Shown here piece by piece: positions 1-5,619 of a DNA stretch of 5,619 nt. This DNA comes from Terriglobales bacterium. Lineage in GTDB: Bacteria; Acidobacteriota; Terriglobia; Terriglobales; Acidobacteriaceae. The stretch spans positions 1 to 5,619 of the forward strand of contig JASHXK010000188.1 in assembly GCA_030043575.1 (NCBI GenBank). The letters run 5' to 3'. The notes below the pieces were generated by a model. That model saw only the letters and a program-made list of their open reading frames with translations. It made no database searches and was not told the DNA's origin. Position 1 is the stretch's first letter. Each line of letters starts with the position of its first letter. The position numbers and the translations under genes are program-made.

Positions 1-2292
1 CTTCGGGGGACCTGTGAATGTGGGGGCCAGCATCTCCGTCAATGCGGCTGAGAGCGCCTTCTCGTCGATTGCGCCTTCGTGGCGCCATACCACTTTGCCG
101 GTGGGATCGACGATGACGGTTAGCGGGCGCGCCGCTTGGCCCAGGCCGAAGGCGCGCTCCCAGGCGTCGTCGTCTTCCGTGTAGACGATTCCGGGTGCGT
201 AGGACAGCTTCTCCAGCTGTCCTTGCGGCACCACGGCCATCACTGCAGTGGGCGCGTCGGGCCGGTTGGTGTCGCTCAATGCTTCCGTCAGCGTTGTCAA
301 GGTGGCTGCCGACTTCTTGTCGGCAAAATGCAGCAGCAGATTAGGCGCGTCGCGTTCGGCGGCTTGTGGCGCGGCATGCCCGGTGACGACAATCTGTCCG
401 TTGCCTCCCTGCCGTGTCAGTGCGAGGGTCGGCATCGGGGCGACGTCGCCGTCCACATTCACTCCGGGCAAGGGCAGGTGGACGATCTGATAACCGCAGG
501 AAGTCGCGCTCACGGCAGTCGCAGGTTCAGCGCCCGCAGACCCAATGCGCGTGCCCTGCACCGTTAGACACAACGGCGTGTACGGCGGAAGCGAAGCGGT
601 GTCCTCGGTGGCAACCGGGAGAGTGGTGGAATGCAGCAGAACAAACTTGTCTGGATCGACGCCGAACGGATAGAGCTGGCTGTTGTAGCTGATGCTCCAC
701 ACATATTGCGTGATGGTGCCGCCGGGAATCCACGAATTCAGCGCCGTGTAATCCGGTCCCGTCGGCGTAACCACAGTGCCCCGGCCGCCGCCGGTCGCGG
801 GCTGCGAGGGAATCTGGTCGATCTCGACATAGGTATCGGCCCACGCCGGCACCGTCTCCAGGCCGCGCAAAATGACGGCTGTCGGCTCGATGTCGACCGC
901 AGTGTAGGAGAACACCAGCTCGAGTGAGGCATCGGGCTGGTCGCCGGTGGTGGGATCGGTGAGCAGCGAGTTCACCAGATTGCCCAGTTGCGTGTCGATG
1001 TTGGTCTGGCTGCGCACGGTAGCCTGAATGCCGTTGGGATTCGAGGAGTCCAGAATGTTGTTAACGGCCGCAGAGATGTTACTGGTGATGTGGCCTTTGA
1101 AGGCGTCCAGAATCGCGTCCTTAAATTCGCCGAGGGCGCCCGAGTCGGTGAAGTCGAGCGAGACGCCGCTCAGCGCCAGCTCGGCCGCACCCAGCCGGCC
1201 TTGGGCGTCGATAGGAATCAGTTTGAGCGTGAAAGAAATGATGGTCCGGAAGTCGAAGGCCGGCCAGCTGCCGTCGGGATGTGCGTGGGCATTGATGACG
1301 AGCTGAATAGCCCCCGTGGTCAAATTCAGCGCCGGCGGAGGACTGGTCAGCGTGATGGTGTAGTTCGTCGCGAACACTAAGAAGCTCACGTGGATCTTCG
1401 GAAAGTTCGTGAGCTGGCTGATCGATGAGCTCAACAAAGAGTTGATATACGCCGGGTTGATCGCGAAGGCGAAATCGTCGCCCGCCGCAAGCGCGATCTG
1501 ATCGACCGTGGCGGGATTACTGGTGTGACTTGTCAGATTCAGCAGCAGCGCGGTGGCCTTCTGCGAGCCGGAGAGCATCGTCTTGAATTGCAGCGCCGAG
1601 ACGCCACCAGGCAGCGTCGCGCTCGACGGCTGGAAGCTGGTCTGCAGCGCGTTCTGGATTGCCAGATTAATGGCGGCAGAGTCGGAGGCGCTCAGCGCGT
1701 TGCTGGTGTAGGTCGGGGTGAAGCTCACCGATACCTGGTTTGCCCTGATATTGAACTCGATGACATTGCCCACTTGCGTGGAAATCTGGCTGATGGGAGC
1801 GACGATCTGGAGATTGCCCCGCAGGAATTGGGCGATGGGTGCAGTGTTCGGATCGGGGAAGTAACGCACCATGGCGTTCAGCGTCACGCTGAGATTGGTA
1901 CCGGAGGCGTCGGGCACATCGATGGTCGGAGGAAACACCTGTAACTGGACGAGGCCCGAGAGGTTGCTGGGAGTGATCGTCGGTGGCGCGACCTCGCCGG
2001 GGTTCACCACAGGCGGACGCAACGTGGCGATAAGGTTGTTCGTTGCCACCGTGCCGGTGAACGACTGGCGCGGAATCCGCTGCTGATTGGCGACGGCTTT
2101 GCCCAGGGCATCCTCGACACCGGTAAAGACGATGGGCGGCAAGTGAAACGGTGGCGGGGCCGCGTCGCTGAGATAGCCGGAGGTGGAGTGCAGGAAGCGC
2201 TGGCACTCGTGCATCACCGCAAGAAAGCGGTCGACCGCCGTCAGCGAGACTTGCACCACGACGTCGTAATTGCCGACCACACTGTTCGCCAT
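1..2292 (-). CDS. Large protein of unknown function with C-terminal cysteine-less thioredoxin-like domain (3' end missing)
   Basis: I do not recognise this as a named family. One uninterrupted minus-strand frame gives 764 residues from the ATG at 2292 and leaves the window without a stop, so the C-terminus is cut. The start is fixed by AAGGAGG five bases upstream. The N-terminus (MANSVVGNYDVVVQVS) has no signal peptide and no membrane segment is apparent. Residues about 8-480 alternate beta strands with short helices; the segments at 9-28 and 272-291 both read as a strand followed by a helix (VVVQVSLTAVDRFLAVM and FAFAINPAYINSLLSSS), which suggests an internal duplication such as a TULIP-type lipid-binding fold (weak inference). 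Residues about 645-757 resemble a thioredoxin/AhpC-like domain: strand NLLLHF at 651-656, and RPLTVIVDPTGKVVWRHEG from 722, with P723 at the usual cis-proline position. The CxxC site is replaced by ADKKSA. Three cysteines are visible (C30, C575, C599), none at the active site. It lies 79 bases after the lgt-like gene, so co-transcription is likely. Confidence 0.88.
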   Translation of the reverse strand, partial: MANSVVGNYDVVVQVSLTAVDRFLAVMHECQRFLHSTSGYLSDAAPPPFHLPPIVFTGVEDALGKAVANQQRIPRQSFTGTVATNNLIATLRPPVVNPGEVAPPTITPSNLSGLVQLQVFPPTIDVPDASGTNLSVTLNAMVRYFPDPNTAPIAQFLRGNLQIVAPISQISTQVGNVIEFNIRANQVSVSFTPTYTSNALSASDSAAINLAIQNALQTSFQPSSATLPGGVSALQFKTMLSGSQKATALLLNLTSHTSNPATVDQIALAAGDDFAFAINPAYINSLLSSSISQLTNFPKIHVSFLVFATNYTITLTSPPPALNLTTGAIQLVINAHAHPDGSWPAFDFRTIISFTLKLIPIDAQGRLGAAELALSGVSLDFTDSGALGEFKDAILDAFKGHITSNISAAVNNILDSSNPNGIQATVRSQTNIDTQLGNLVNSLLTDPTTGDQPDASLELVFSYTAVDIEPTAVILRGLETVPAWADTYVEIDQIPSQPATGGGRGTVVTPTGPDYTALNSWIPGGTITQYVWSISYNSQLYPFGVDPDKFVLLHSTTLPVATEDTASLPPYTPLCLTVQGTRIGSAGAEPATAVSATSCGYQIVHLPLPGVNVDGDVAPMPTLALTRQGGNGQIVVTGHAAPQAAERDAPNLLLHFADKKSAATLTTLTEALSDTNRPDAPTAVMAVVPQGQLEKLSYAPGIVYTEDDDAWERAFGLGQAARPLTVIVDPTGKVVWRHEGAIDEKALSAALTEMLAPTFTGPPK

Positions 2293-2297
2293 CACAT

Positions 2298-2304
2298 CCT
2301 CCTT
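2298..2304 (-). promoter_or_regulatory. Strong Shine-Dalgarno site of the large 3'-truncated gene
   Basis: The minus strand reads AAGGAGG here, five bases before the ATG at 2292. It is the best ribosome site in the window and decides the start of the large open frame. A second ATG at 2297 lies out of frame and meets TGA at once, so it is not the start. Confidence 0.8.
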
Positions 2305-2312
2305 GTTGCTGA

Positions 2313-2333
2313 TTAGGGAGACCCGGAGCTCAT
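2313..2333 (-). other. Possible six-codon leader ORF (MSSGSP) before the large gene
   Basis: In the 79-base gap between the lgt-like stop and the large gene, the minus strand carries ATG AGC TCC GGG TCT CCC TAA. An AAGGA motif lies six bases upstream (2340-2344), which is good ribosome-site spacing. The stop is 20 bases before the ATG of the large gene and just ahead of its AAGGAGG. It is not in frame with the large gene, so it is not an alternative start. It could be a translated leader that affects coupling, but so short an ORF can arise by chance. Confidence 0.2.
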
Positions 2334-2371
2334 CTTCGTTCCTTTTGTGCCTCGCTGCCTCAGCGGAATGG

Positions 2372-3109
2372 TTACGATCGCCAATTCGCCGCCAGGAGCG
2401 AGATGGACGTCACGACGAAAATCACGGACAGCGCGTAGGCGACGCGGAACTGACGGCCACGATTCGCGTGTTCACGAACCAGCTCCAGCACCAGCCGTGC
2501 GCTTGCGTAGCTCAACATGATGAGCAGGAACAGCGCTCCCGGAAACGGTGTACGCCCCCCCACGACCGTTGCGACCATCAGCAGCACGGCGGCGCTCGCC
2601 GCTTCGAGTACTTGAGTCGGCACTCGCTTATGCCAGACGCCGCGCGTGTCGGGCAGTCGAATGCCAAACCAGCCGCCCGTCGGCCGGCCGCCGCAACATC
2701 CGTTCAGCAGACACCCCACGCGCGTAAAAATCATGCCAACCAGGATGGTAAAGGTGCTCACGTCCCAGAACGCGCCGAAACCCACGTGCACTGCACGCAG
2801 CAGCGGTATTGAGCACAACAACATCACCGGCACGGCTCCGTACATCATGAAGCCGCCTTGGGTGCGGTTCCAGATGAGGCGCGGATTGCGGCGATAGTAT
2901 CTCCACTCGCTGGCAACGAACAGGAGGCGCGCTCCGATCAGCGCGGGAATGATCAGCAGGATGGTCGCGATGTAAACGCGCAGCGGATCGAGCCCGGCAG
3001 TGTGCGCGGCATAATTGCCCGCGATTACGCCGACGACCAGGCCGACATATAGCATGGCCGGATAGCTCCAGACGGTAAAATCTCGCCATCGGAACAGCAC
3101 GCGTCTCAT
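2372..3109 (-). CDS. lgt: Lgt-like prolipoprotein diacylglyceryl transferase (divergent)
   Basis: Predicted inner-membrane enzyme of 245 residues with about seven hydrophobic segments. Lgt moves diacylglycerol from phosphatidylglycerol to the lipobox cysteine of prolipoproteins. Visible family features are Y16 near the N-terminus, G-A-R at 59-61, GGFMMYG at 85-91, the signature RVGCLLNGCCGGRPTGGWFG at 130-149, VPTQVLEA at 163-170, and S-Y-x-x-x-R-x-x-x-E-x-x-R with Y201, R205, E209 and R212, matching E. coli Y235 and R239. Departures from E. coli are Tyr90 where H103 sits, Cys133 for N146 and Cys138 for E151; a C-x-x-x-x-C-C version of this motif is, from general knowledge, seen in some Lgt relatives. 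It is shorter than E. coli Lgt (291). I chose the ATG at 3109, two bases after the lspA-like stop; a longer frame from 3187 would overlap lspA and adds a charged, non-membrane leader. A run of seven G occurs at 2555-2561 (minus strand). The activity is inferred; a paralogue with another role is possible. Confidence 0.85.
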   Translation of the reverse strand: MRRVLFRWRDFTVWSYPAMLYVGLVVGVIAGNYAAHTAGLDPLRVYIATILLIIPALIGARLLFVASEWRYYRRNPRLIWNRTQGGFMMYGAVPVMLLCSIPLLRAVHVGFGAFWDVSTFTILVGMIFTRVGCLLNGCCGGRPTGGWFGIRLPDTRGVWHKRVPTQVLEAASAAVLLMVATVVGGRTPFPGALFLLIMLSYASARLVLELVREHANRGRQFRVAYALSVIFVVTSISLLAANWRS

Positions 3110-3111
3110 AC

Positions 3112-3528
3112 CTACGGCACCATGCCCCAAAATGCGAACAGCAAACCGCCGACAATAGCAATGTCGGCGAGATTGAAGACTGGCCACCAGCCGAGATCGA
3201 TGAAGTCAACAACGTGCTGGCGACGAAGAATGTCGAGAAGGTTTCCCGCCGCACCACCCAGCGCGCAGCCGATGCCCGCCGCTGCGCTCCGGCTGTGCAG
3301 GAACAACCCGGAGCTCTGCAGCCACACGGCGGCGATCGCCGCCGCGCACCAGATGACGATCAGCGTCGCGCGAAATCCGGCGCGGCCGTAGATGCGCTCG
3401 CGATGATGGACCTCGCGGAGCTGTAGCAGGCGGCCGCCAAAGGGCACGCCCAAGCGCATCTGCACCACACACTTCGTGATCCAGTCGAAGAGGAAAGCGA
3501 TCGCCGCGAAGGTGAGCACAATCAACAT
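3112..3528 (-). CDS. lspA: LspA-like signal peptidase II (divergent)
   Basis: Predicted four-helix inner-membrane aspartyl peptidase of 138 residues. LspA removes the signal peptide of prolipoproteins after Lgt has lipidated the cysteine, so it belongs to the same pathway as the next gene. The sequence shows D15-W-I-T-K19 in helix 1 (family D-x-x-T-K), GGAAGNLLD at 91-99, VVDFID at 106-111 and FNLADIAI at 118-125. D108 and D122 match the catalytic dyad. Two departures stand out: the conserved N-x-G-x-A-F-G block before helix 2 is missing (the region reads VHHRERIYG, 40-48), and the usual arginine after D99 is isoleucine. I chose the ATG at 3528 because the hydrophobic helix begins there; it is preceded by a weak CAGG site. 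Extending to 3624 adds 32 non-membrane residues without support. It is slightly short for the family (about 150-170). Whether it still cleaves standard lipoproteins cannot be told from sequence. Confidence 0.85.
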   Translation of the reverse strand: MLIVLTFAAIAFLFDWITKCVVQMRLGVPFGGRLLQLREVHHRERIYGRAGFRATLIVIWCAAAIAAVWLQSSGLFLHSRSAAAGIGCALGGAAGNLLDILRRQHVVDFIDLGWWPVFNLADIAIVGGLLFAFWGMVP

Positions 3529-3565
3529 GCGAACCTGTCCAGGGAGCGCGGCCCTTTCGGGTGGT

Positions 3566-3580
3566 TGCGAAAATATCGCA
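3566..3580. promoter_or_regulatory. Small inverted repeat upstream of the lspA-like gene
   Basis: The plus strand reads TGCGA-AAATA-TCGCA, a perfect 5-bp palindromic pair with an AT-rich 5-base centre. It lies 38 bases upstream of the proposed lspA-like start, where an operator could act. It is short enough to be chance. A weak promoter-like pair on the minus strand lies just upstream (TTGCAG at 3619-3624, 17-base gap, TAAGCT at 3596-3601), but each hexamer matches the sigma-70 consensus at only three positions, so I do not call a promoter. Confidence 0.2.
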
Positions 3581-3722
3581 GCCGGATTGCCACGGAGCTT
3601 ATCGCGGCAACGGAGATACTGCAACAGGAATGTTAGTGCGATCCCCGATTTGTCGGTCTCTGGAACCGCCTGGCTGGAGAGAAGTCAAAGTAACGGCTTC
3701 ACGCAGCATCGGCGGACGGCGT

Positions 3723-3738
3723 CAGCCAGAAATGGCTG
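3723..3738. other. Perfect 6-bp hairpin with GAAA tetraloop (plus-strand reading)
   Basis: The plus strand reads CAGCCA-GAAA-TGGCTG. On the minus strand, the strand transcribed here, the loop reads TTTC. It sits 16 bases beyond the stronger 3754-3779 hairpin in the same gap. It may be part of a transcript end or a processing site, or chance. Confidence 0.3.
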
Positions 3739-3753
3739 CCGCGATCGAAGAGC

Positions 3754-3779
3754 GGCAGGCGAAAATGAATTCGCCTGCC
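3754..3779 (-). terminator. Perfect 10-bp hairpin after the He_PIG gene, possible terminator
   Basis: GGCAGGCGAA and TTCGCCTGCC pair perfectly around a six-base loop. The hairpin begins 13 bases after the TGA of the repeat-protein gene, where a terminator is expected. After the stem the minus strand continues GCTCTTCGATC, which is not a true U-tract. It is therefore either a weak intrinsic terminator, a 3' stabilising stem, or a Rho-independent-like element typical of GC-rich genomes. It supports a break between the repeat-protein gene and the lspA-like gene. The 264-base gap (3529-3792) holds nothing else I can support as a gene. Confidence 0.5.
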
Positions 3780-3792
3780 CACGATCCGCTGG

Positions 3793-5619
3793 TCATGGTC
3801 TGGCTGCGACCAGCGGCTTTGGTCTGAGCGGGCTCAGCGCGCCAACCGTCAGGACCTTGGTTGCCTGTGTACCTCGCGCATCCTCAGCCTGAAACGTTAC
3901 ATCCTGAACTGTCGTGCCGCCAGGCGTACCTGTAATTGTTCCGGTGTCTCCATTCAAGACGAGTCCCGGAGGCAGCTTTCCCGCAACAATTGACCACGTG
4001 ACCGGCTCCTCACCTCCGGTGGATTGGAGTGCCGCGCGGTACGGAAACCCAATCGTGGTAATCGGAAGCACATCGGTCGCAATCTGCAGCGTAGGATCGG
4101 GATTCACCGTCAGCGACAGACTGGCCGTTGCCGTCGCCGGAGGATTCGCCGAATCCTTCACCATCACGCCGACCTGATAGCTTCCCTCCTGACCAGGCGT
4201 GCCATAGATCTCGCCGGTCAATCCCAGCATAAGCTTGGGAGGTAACAGAGAGGCCGCAGCCCACGTGTATGGAGGTGTGCCTCCCTCGGCGGCGGTGTCC
4301 GCCTGGTAAGCCACGCCCACCGTGCCATCGGGAAGTTGCTGCGCCGGTATGGTGAGCGTCTGCGCCGGATCGATCACCAGCGTGTAGTGTTGGGTTGCTG
4401 TCTGATGCGGGTTGCCGCTATCGGTAACTCGAATCGTGAAGTTCGACAGCGATGGCGTGGTAGGAGTTCCAGAAATCAGACCTGAAGTGTTAAGCGTTAA
4501 TCCAGCCGGAAGTACACCGGAAGCTATACTCCACGTGTAAGGCGGAGTCCCGCCGGTCGCGTCAAGCTGGCTCTGGTAGAAGGTATTTACCGTCCCCGCA
4601 CTGAGCTCAGTCGTCGTGATCTGCAAAGCTGCAGGCACTACGGTTATGCTGAGAGCAGCTTGCGCCGTTTGTTGGGGTGATCCTGAGTCGCCTACCTGAA
4701 CCGTGAAGCCATAGGTTCCTGCTGCGGTAGGTATACCGGTGATTGCGCCGCTGCTGTTTATAGTCAAGCCGGGAGGCAATACGCCTCCGACTTGCGTCCA
4801 GGTATAAGGCTGCACTCCACCGGAAGCCTGCAGACTGGCGCTGTATACCACTTCCACGGTTCCTTCCGGTAATGAAGTAGTTACAACTCGGAGGGTTCCG
4901 TTTCCGTTGCTGGCGATCGTAACGCTCAACGTAGCATGCGCTGTCTTGTTGTCCGCGTCCGTCACCTGAAAAACCGGAGTATAGATCCCCGCGACGGTCG
5001 GAGTACCGAGAATCTGCCCATTAAATGCGGTCAACGTGAGCCCCGGCGGCAAAGCACCGGCTACAACACTCCAGGTATAAGGAGCAATACCGCCGGAAAC
5101 AGATAAAGTTGCAGAGTACGGTTCTCCAATTCGGCCGTTTGGCAAGGAAGTGGTCGTAATTAGTGGTGCGCCGGCAATCGTGATGCTCAGGTTCGCCGTG
5201 GCCGTGTTATGACTGCTATCGGTCACCTTTACTGTGAAGTTTGACGTGCCTACCGCGGTCGGCACTCCGCTGATGGTTCCGCTCGTCGATAGTGTGAGAC
5301 CCGACGGTAAACTACCCGATGCTATGGACCAGCTATAAGGCGGAATACCATTGATGGCCGTCAGCGTCGCCGAGTAGTTGGCCGACACTTCGCCATTCGG
5401 AAGGCTGGTTGTGCTGATGGAAAGCTGGCCGCTGCTACCGTTGGTGCAGACCGCATATAAGTTTGGATCGTTATTACATGCGGCGCTGCTGCATCCGCTG
5501 CCGTTATAGCACTCCCCCATCTGGCCTTGCTCGTAGAGAATGTCATAGGCAGACAAAGCTGTGCCATTGGCATTACTTCCTCCAACCGCGCAATAGTACA
5601 TCGCGCTCGGCGAAAGACC
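3793..5619 (-). CDS. Secreted-type protein with six He_PIG (putative Ig) repeats, 5' end missing
   Basis: The frame gives 608 residues plus TGA and is still open at the right edge, reading GLSPSAMYYCAVGG across the ATG at 5601. That ATG lacks a ribosome site, so I take the gene as truncated by the window rather than starting there. Residues 1-66 are Gly/Ser/Asn/Tyr-rich with five cysteines (about 10, 37, 43, 48, 58), which could form disulfides outside the cytoplasm; I do not recognise this segment, and it may end an upstream catalytic or binding domain. From about residue 68 follow six tandem modules of about 86-91 residues with the He_PIG pattern: LP.G, Y...L, GG..PYTW, LP.GL.L, G.I.GTP, then F.V.V.D. 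The family is a beta-sandwich found in exported and surface proteins, usually as spacer or adhesion modules. The C-terminus (LRPKPLVAARP) carries no LPXTG, PEP-CTERM or other anchor I recognise. Function beyond extracellular scaffold or adhesion is not inferable. Confidence 0.9.
   Translation of the reverse strand, partial: GLSPSAMYYCAVGGSNANGTALSAYDILYEQGQMGECYNGSGCSSAACNNDPNLYAVCTNGSSGQLSISTTSLPNGEVSANYSATLTAINGIPPYSWSIASGSLPSGLTLSTSGTISGVPTAVGTSNFTVKVTDSSHNTATANLSITIAGAPLITTTSLPNGRIGEPYSATLSVSGGIAPYTWSVVAGALPPGLTLTAFNGQILGTPTVAGIYTPVFQVTDADNKTAHATLSVTIASNGNGTLRVVTTSLPEGTVEVVYSASLQASGGVQPYTWTQVGGVLPPGLTINSSGAITGIPTAAGTYGFTVQVGDSGSPQQTAQAALSITVVPAALQITTTELSAGTVNTFYQSQLDATGGTPPYTWSIASGVLPAGLTLNTSGLISGTPTTPSLSNFTIRVTDSGNPHQTATQHYTLVIDPAQTLTIPAQQLPDGTVGVAYQADTAAEGGTPPYTWAAASLLPPKLMLGLTGEIYGTPGQEGSYQVGVMVKDSANPPATATASLSLTVNPDPTLQIATDVLPITTIGFPYRAALQSTGGEEPVTWSIVAGKLPPGLVLNGDTGTITGTPGGTTVQDVTFQAEDARGTQATKVLTVGALSPLRPKPLVAARP
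3841..5418 (-). repeat. Six tandem He_PIG protein repeats
   Basis: Repeat boundaries by aligning the conserved I-x-T-x-x-L-P start are about 5161-5418, 4888-5160, 4621-4887, 4351-4620, 4084-4350 and 3841-4083, in coding order. Spacing is about 243-273 bases. At the DNA level copies have drifted strongly, apart from short shared words around the PYTW and GTPT codons, so these are old duplications kept at protein level rather than recent amplification. Repeats 1-4 keep the consensus well; repeat 5 has LPPKLML in place of LPPGLTL, and repeat 6 has EEPVTW in place of .PPYTW. Confidence 0.85.

Noticed and set aside
136..1944. Several plus-strand open frames of 80-143 codons (for example 136-567, 988-1380, 1525-1944).
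   Set aside because: They lie antisense to the uninterrupted 764-codon minus-strand frame, are rich in Arg, Gly and His as expected of GC-rich shadow frames, and show no recognisable motifs or ribosome sites.
1667..2206. A second minus-strand frame of 179 codons inside the large gene.
   Set aside because: It is out of frame with the long frame, has Arg/Pro/His-rich composition and no domain pattern.
2270..2812. Plus-strand frame of 180 codons opposite lgt.
   Set aside because: Antisense to a gene with clear Lgt motifs; low-complexity Arg/Gln/His-rich translation.
3110..3187. Longer lgt-like start at 3187.
   Set aside because: It would overlap lspA by 76 bases and add 26 charged residues before the usual N-terminal membrane segment; ATG 3109 fits the family.
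3529..3624. Longer lspA-like start at 3624.
   Set aside because: It adds 32 polar residues ahead of the first membrane helix, which LspA starts with, and has no better ribosome site.
3683..3688. TTGACT on the minus strand as a -35 box for the lspA-like gene.
   Set aside because: At 17 bases spacing the would-be -10 is TTCCAG, which is a poor match to TATAAT.
3841..5418. CRISPR array or recent tandem DNA amplification.
   Set aside because: The periodicity of about 265-273 bases is from protein-level He_PIG repeats; the DNA copies are strongly diverged and have no spacer pattern.
5599..5601. ATG at 5601 as the true start of the He_PIG gene.
   Set aside because: The frame stays open to the window edge, there is no ribosome site before it, and no signal peptide follows.

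Overview
The window looks like chromosomal DNA of a GC-rich Gram-negative bacterium. Acidobacteriota is the best guess. The main reason is the gene at the right edge, whose tandem 'LP.G....Y...L...GG..PYTW....G.LP.GL.L...G.I.GTPT..G' repeats (He_PIG / putative Ig type) are especially common in large secreted proteins of that phylum. This is inference from repeat style and composition, not a phylogenetic result. All four genes supported here read on the minus strand, so the text below follows transcription from right to left.

Region 1 (about 3793-5619): the 3' part of a gene for a large, probably exported protein. It has a cysteine-containing segment followed by six degenerate He_PIG repeats of about 86-91 residues. 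The start lies beyond the right edge. Just after its stop codon are two perfect hairpins in a 264-base intergenic gap, which probably mark the end of that transcription unit.

Region 2 (about 2372-3528): a tight two-gene unit, an lspA-like signal peptidase II followed 2 bases later by an lgt-like prolipoprotein diacylglyceryl transferase. Both enzymes belong to the bacterial lipoprotein maturation pathway. Both copies are recognisable but divergent: the LspA homologue keeps the two catalytic aspartates but lacks the conserved N-x-G-x-A-F block, and the Lgt homologue has tyrosine, cysteine and cysteine at family-typical histidine, asparagine and glutamate positions. They look like specialised paralogues rather than the housekeeping pair, though that is inference.

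Region 3 (1-2292): a very large open frame, 764 codons in the window and continuing off the left edge, with a strong AAGGAGG ribosome site. It has no signal peptide. Most of it is a beta-rich body that I do not recognise with certainty; its two similar 'beta strand then amphipathic helix' entries suggest a duplicated lipid-binding (TULIP-like) fold. It is followed by a C-terminal thioredoxin-like domain with no cysteine at the active-site position. It is not covered by any named family that I can assert.

The most interesting reading is that lspA-like, lgt-like and the large protein form one operon: a divergent lipoprotein-modification pair co-expressed with a large protein that may bind lipid and carries a redox-dead thioredoxin fold. 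No RNA genes, insertion sequences, CRISPR arrays or tRNAs were seen.
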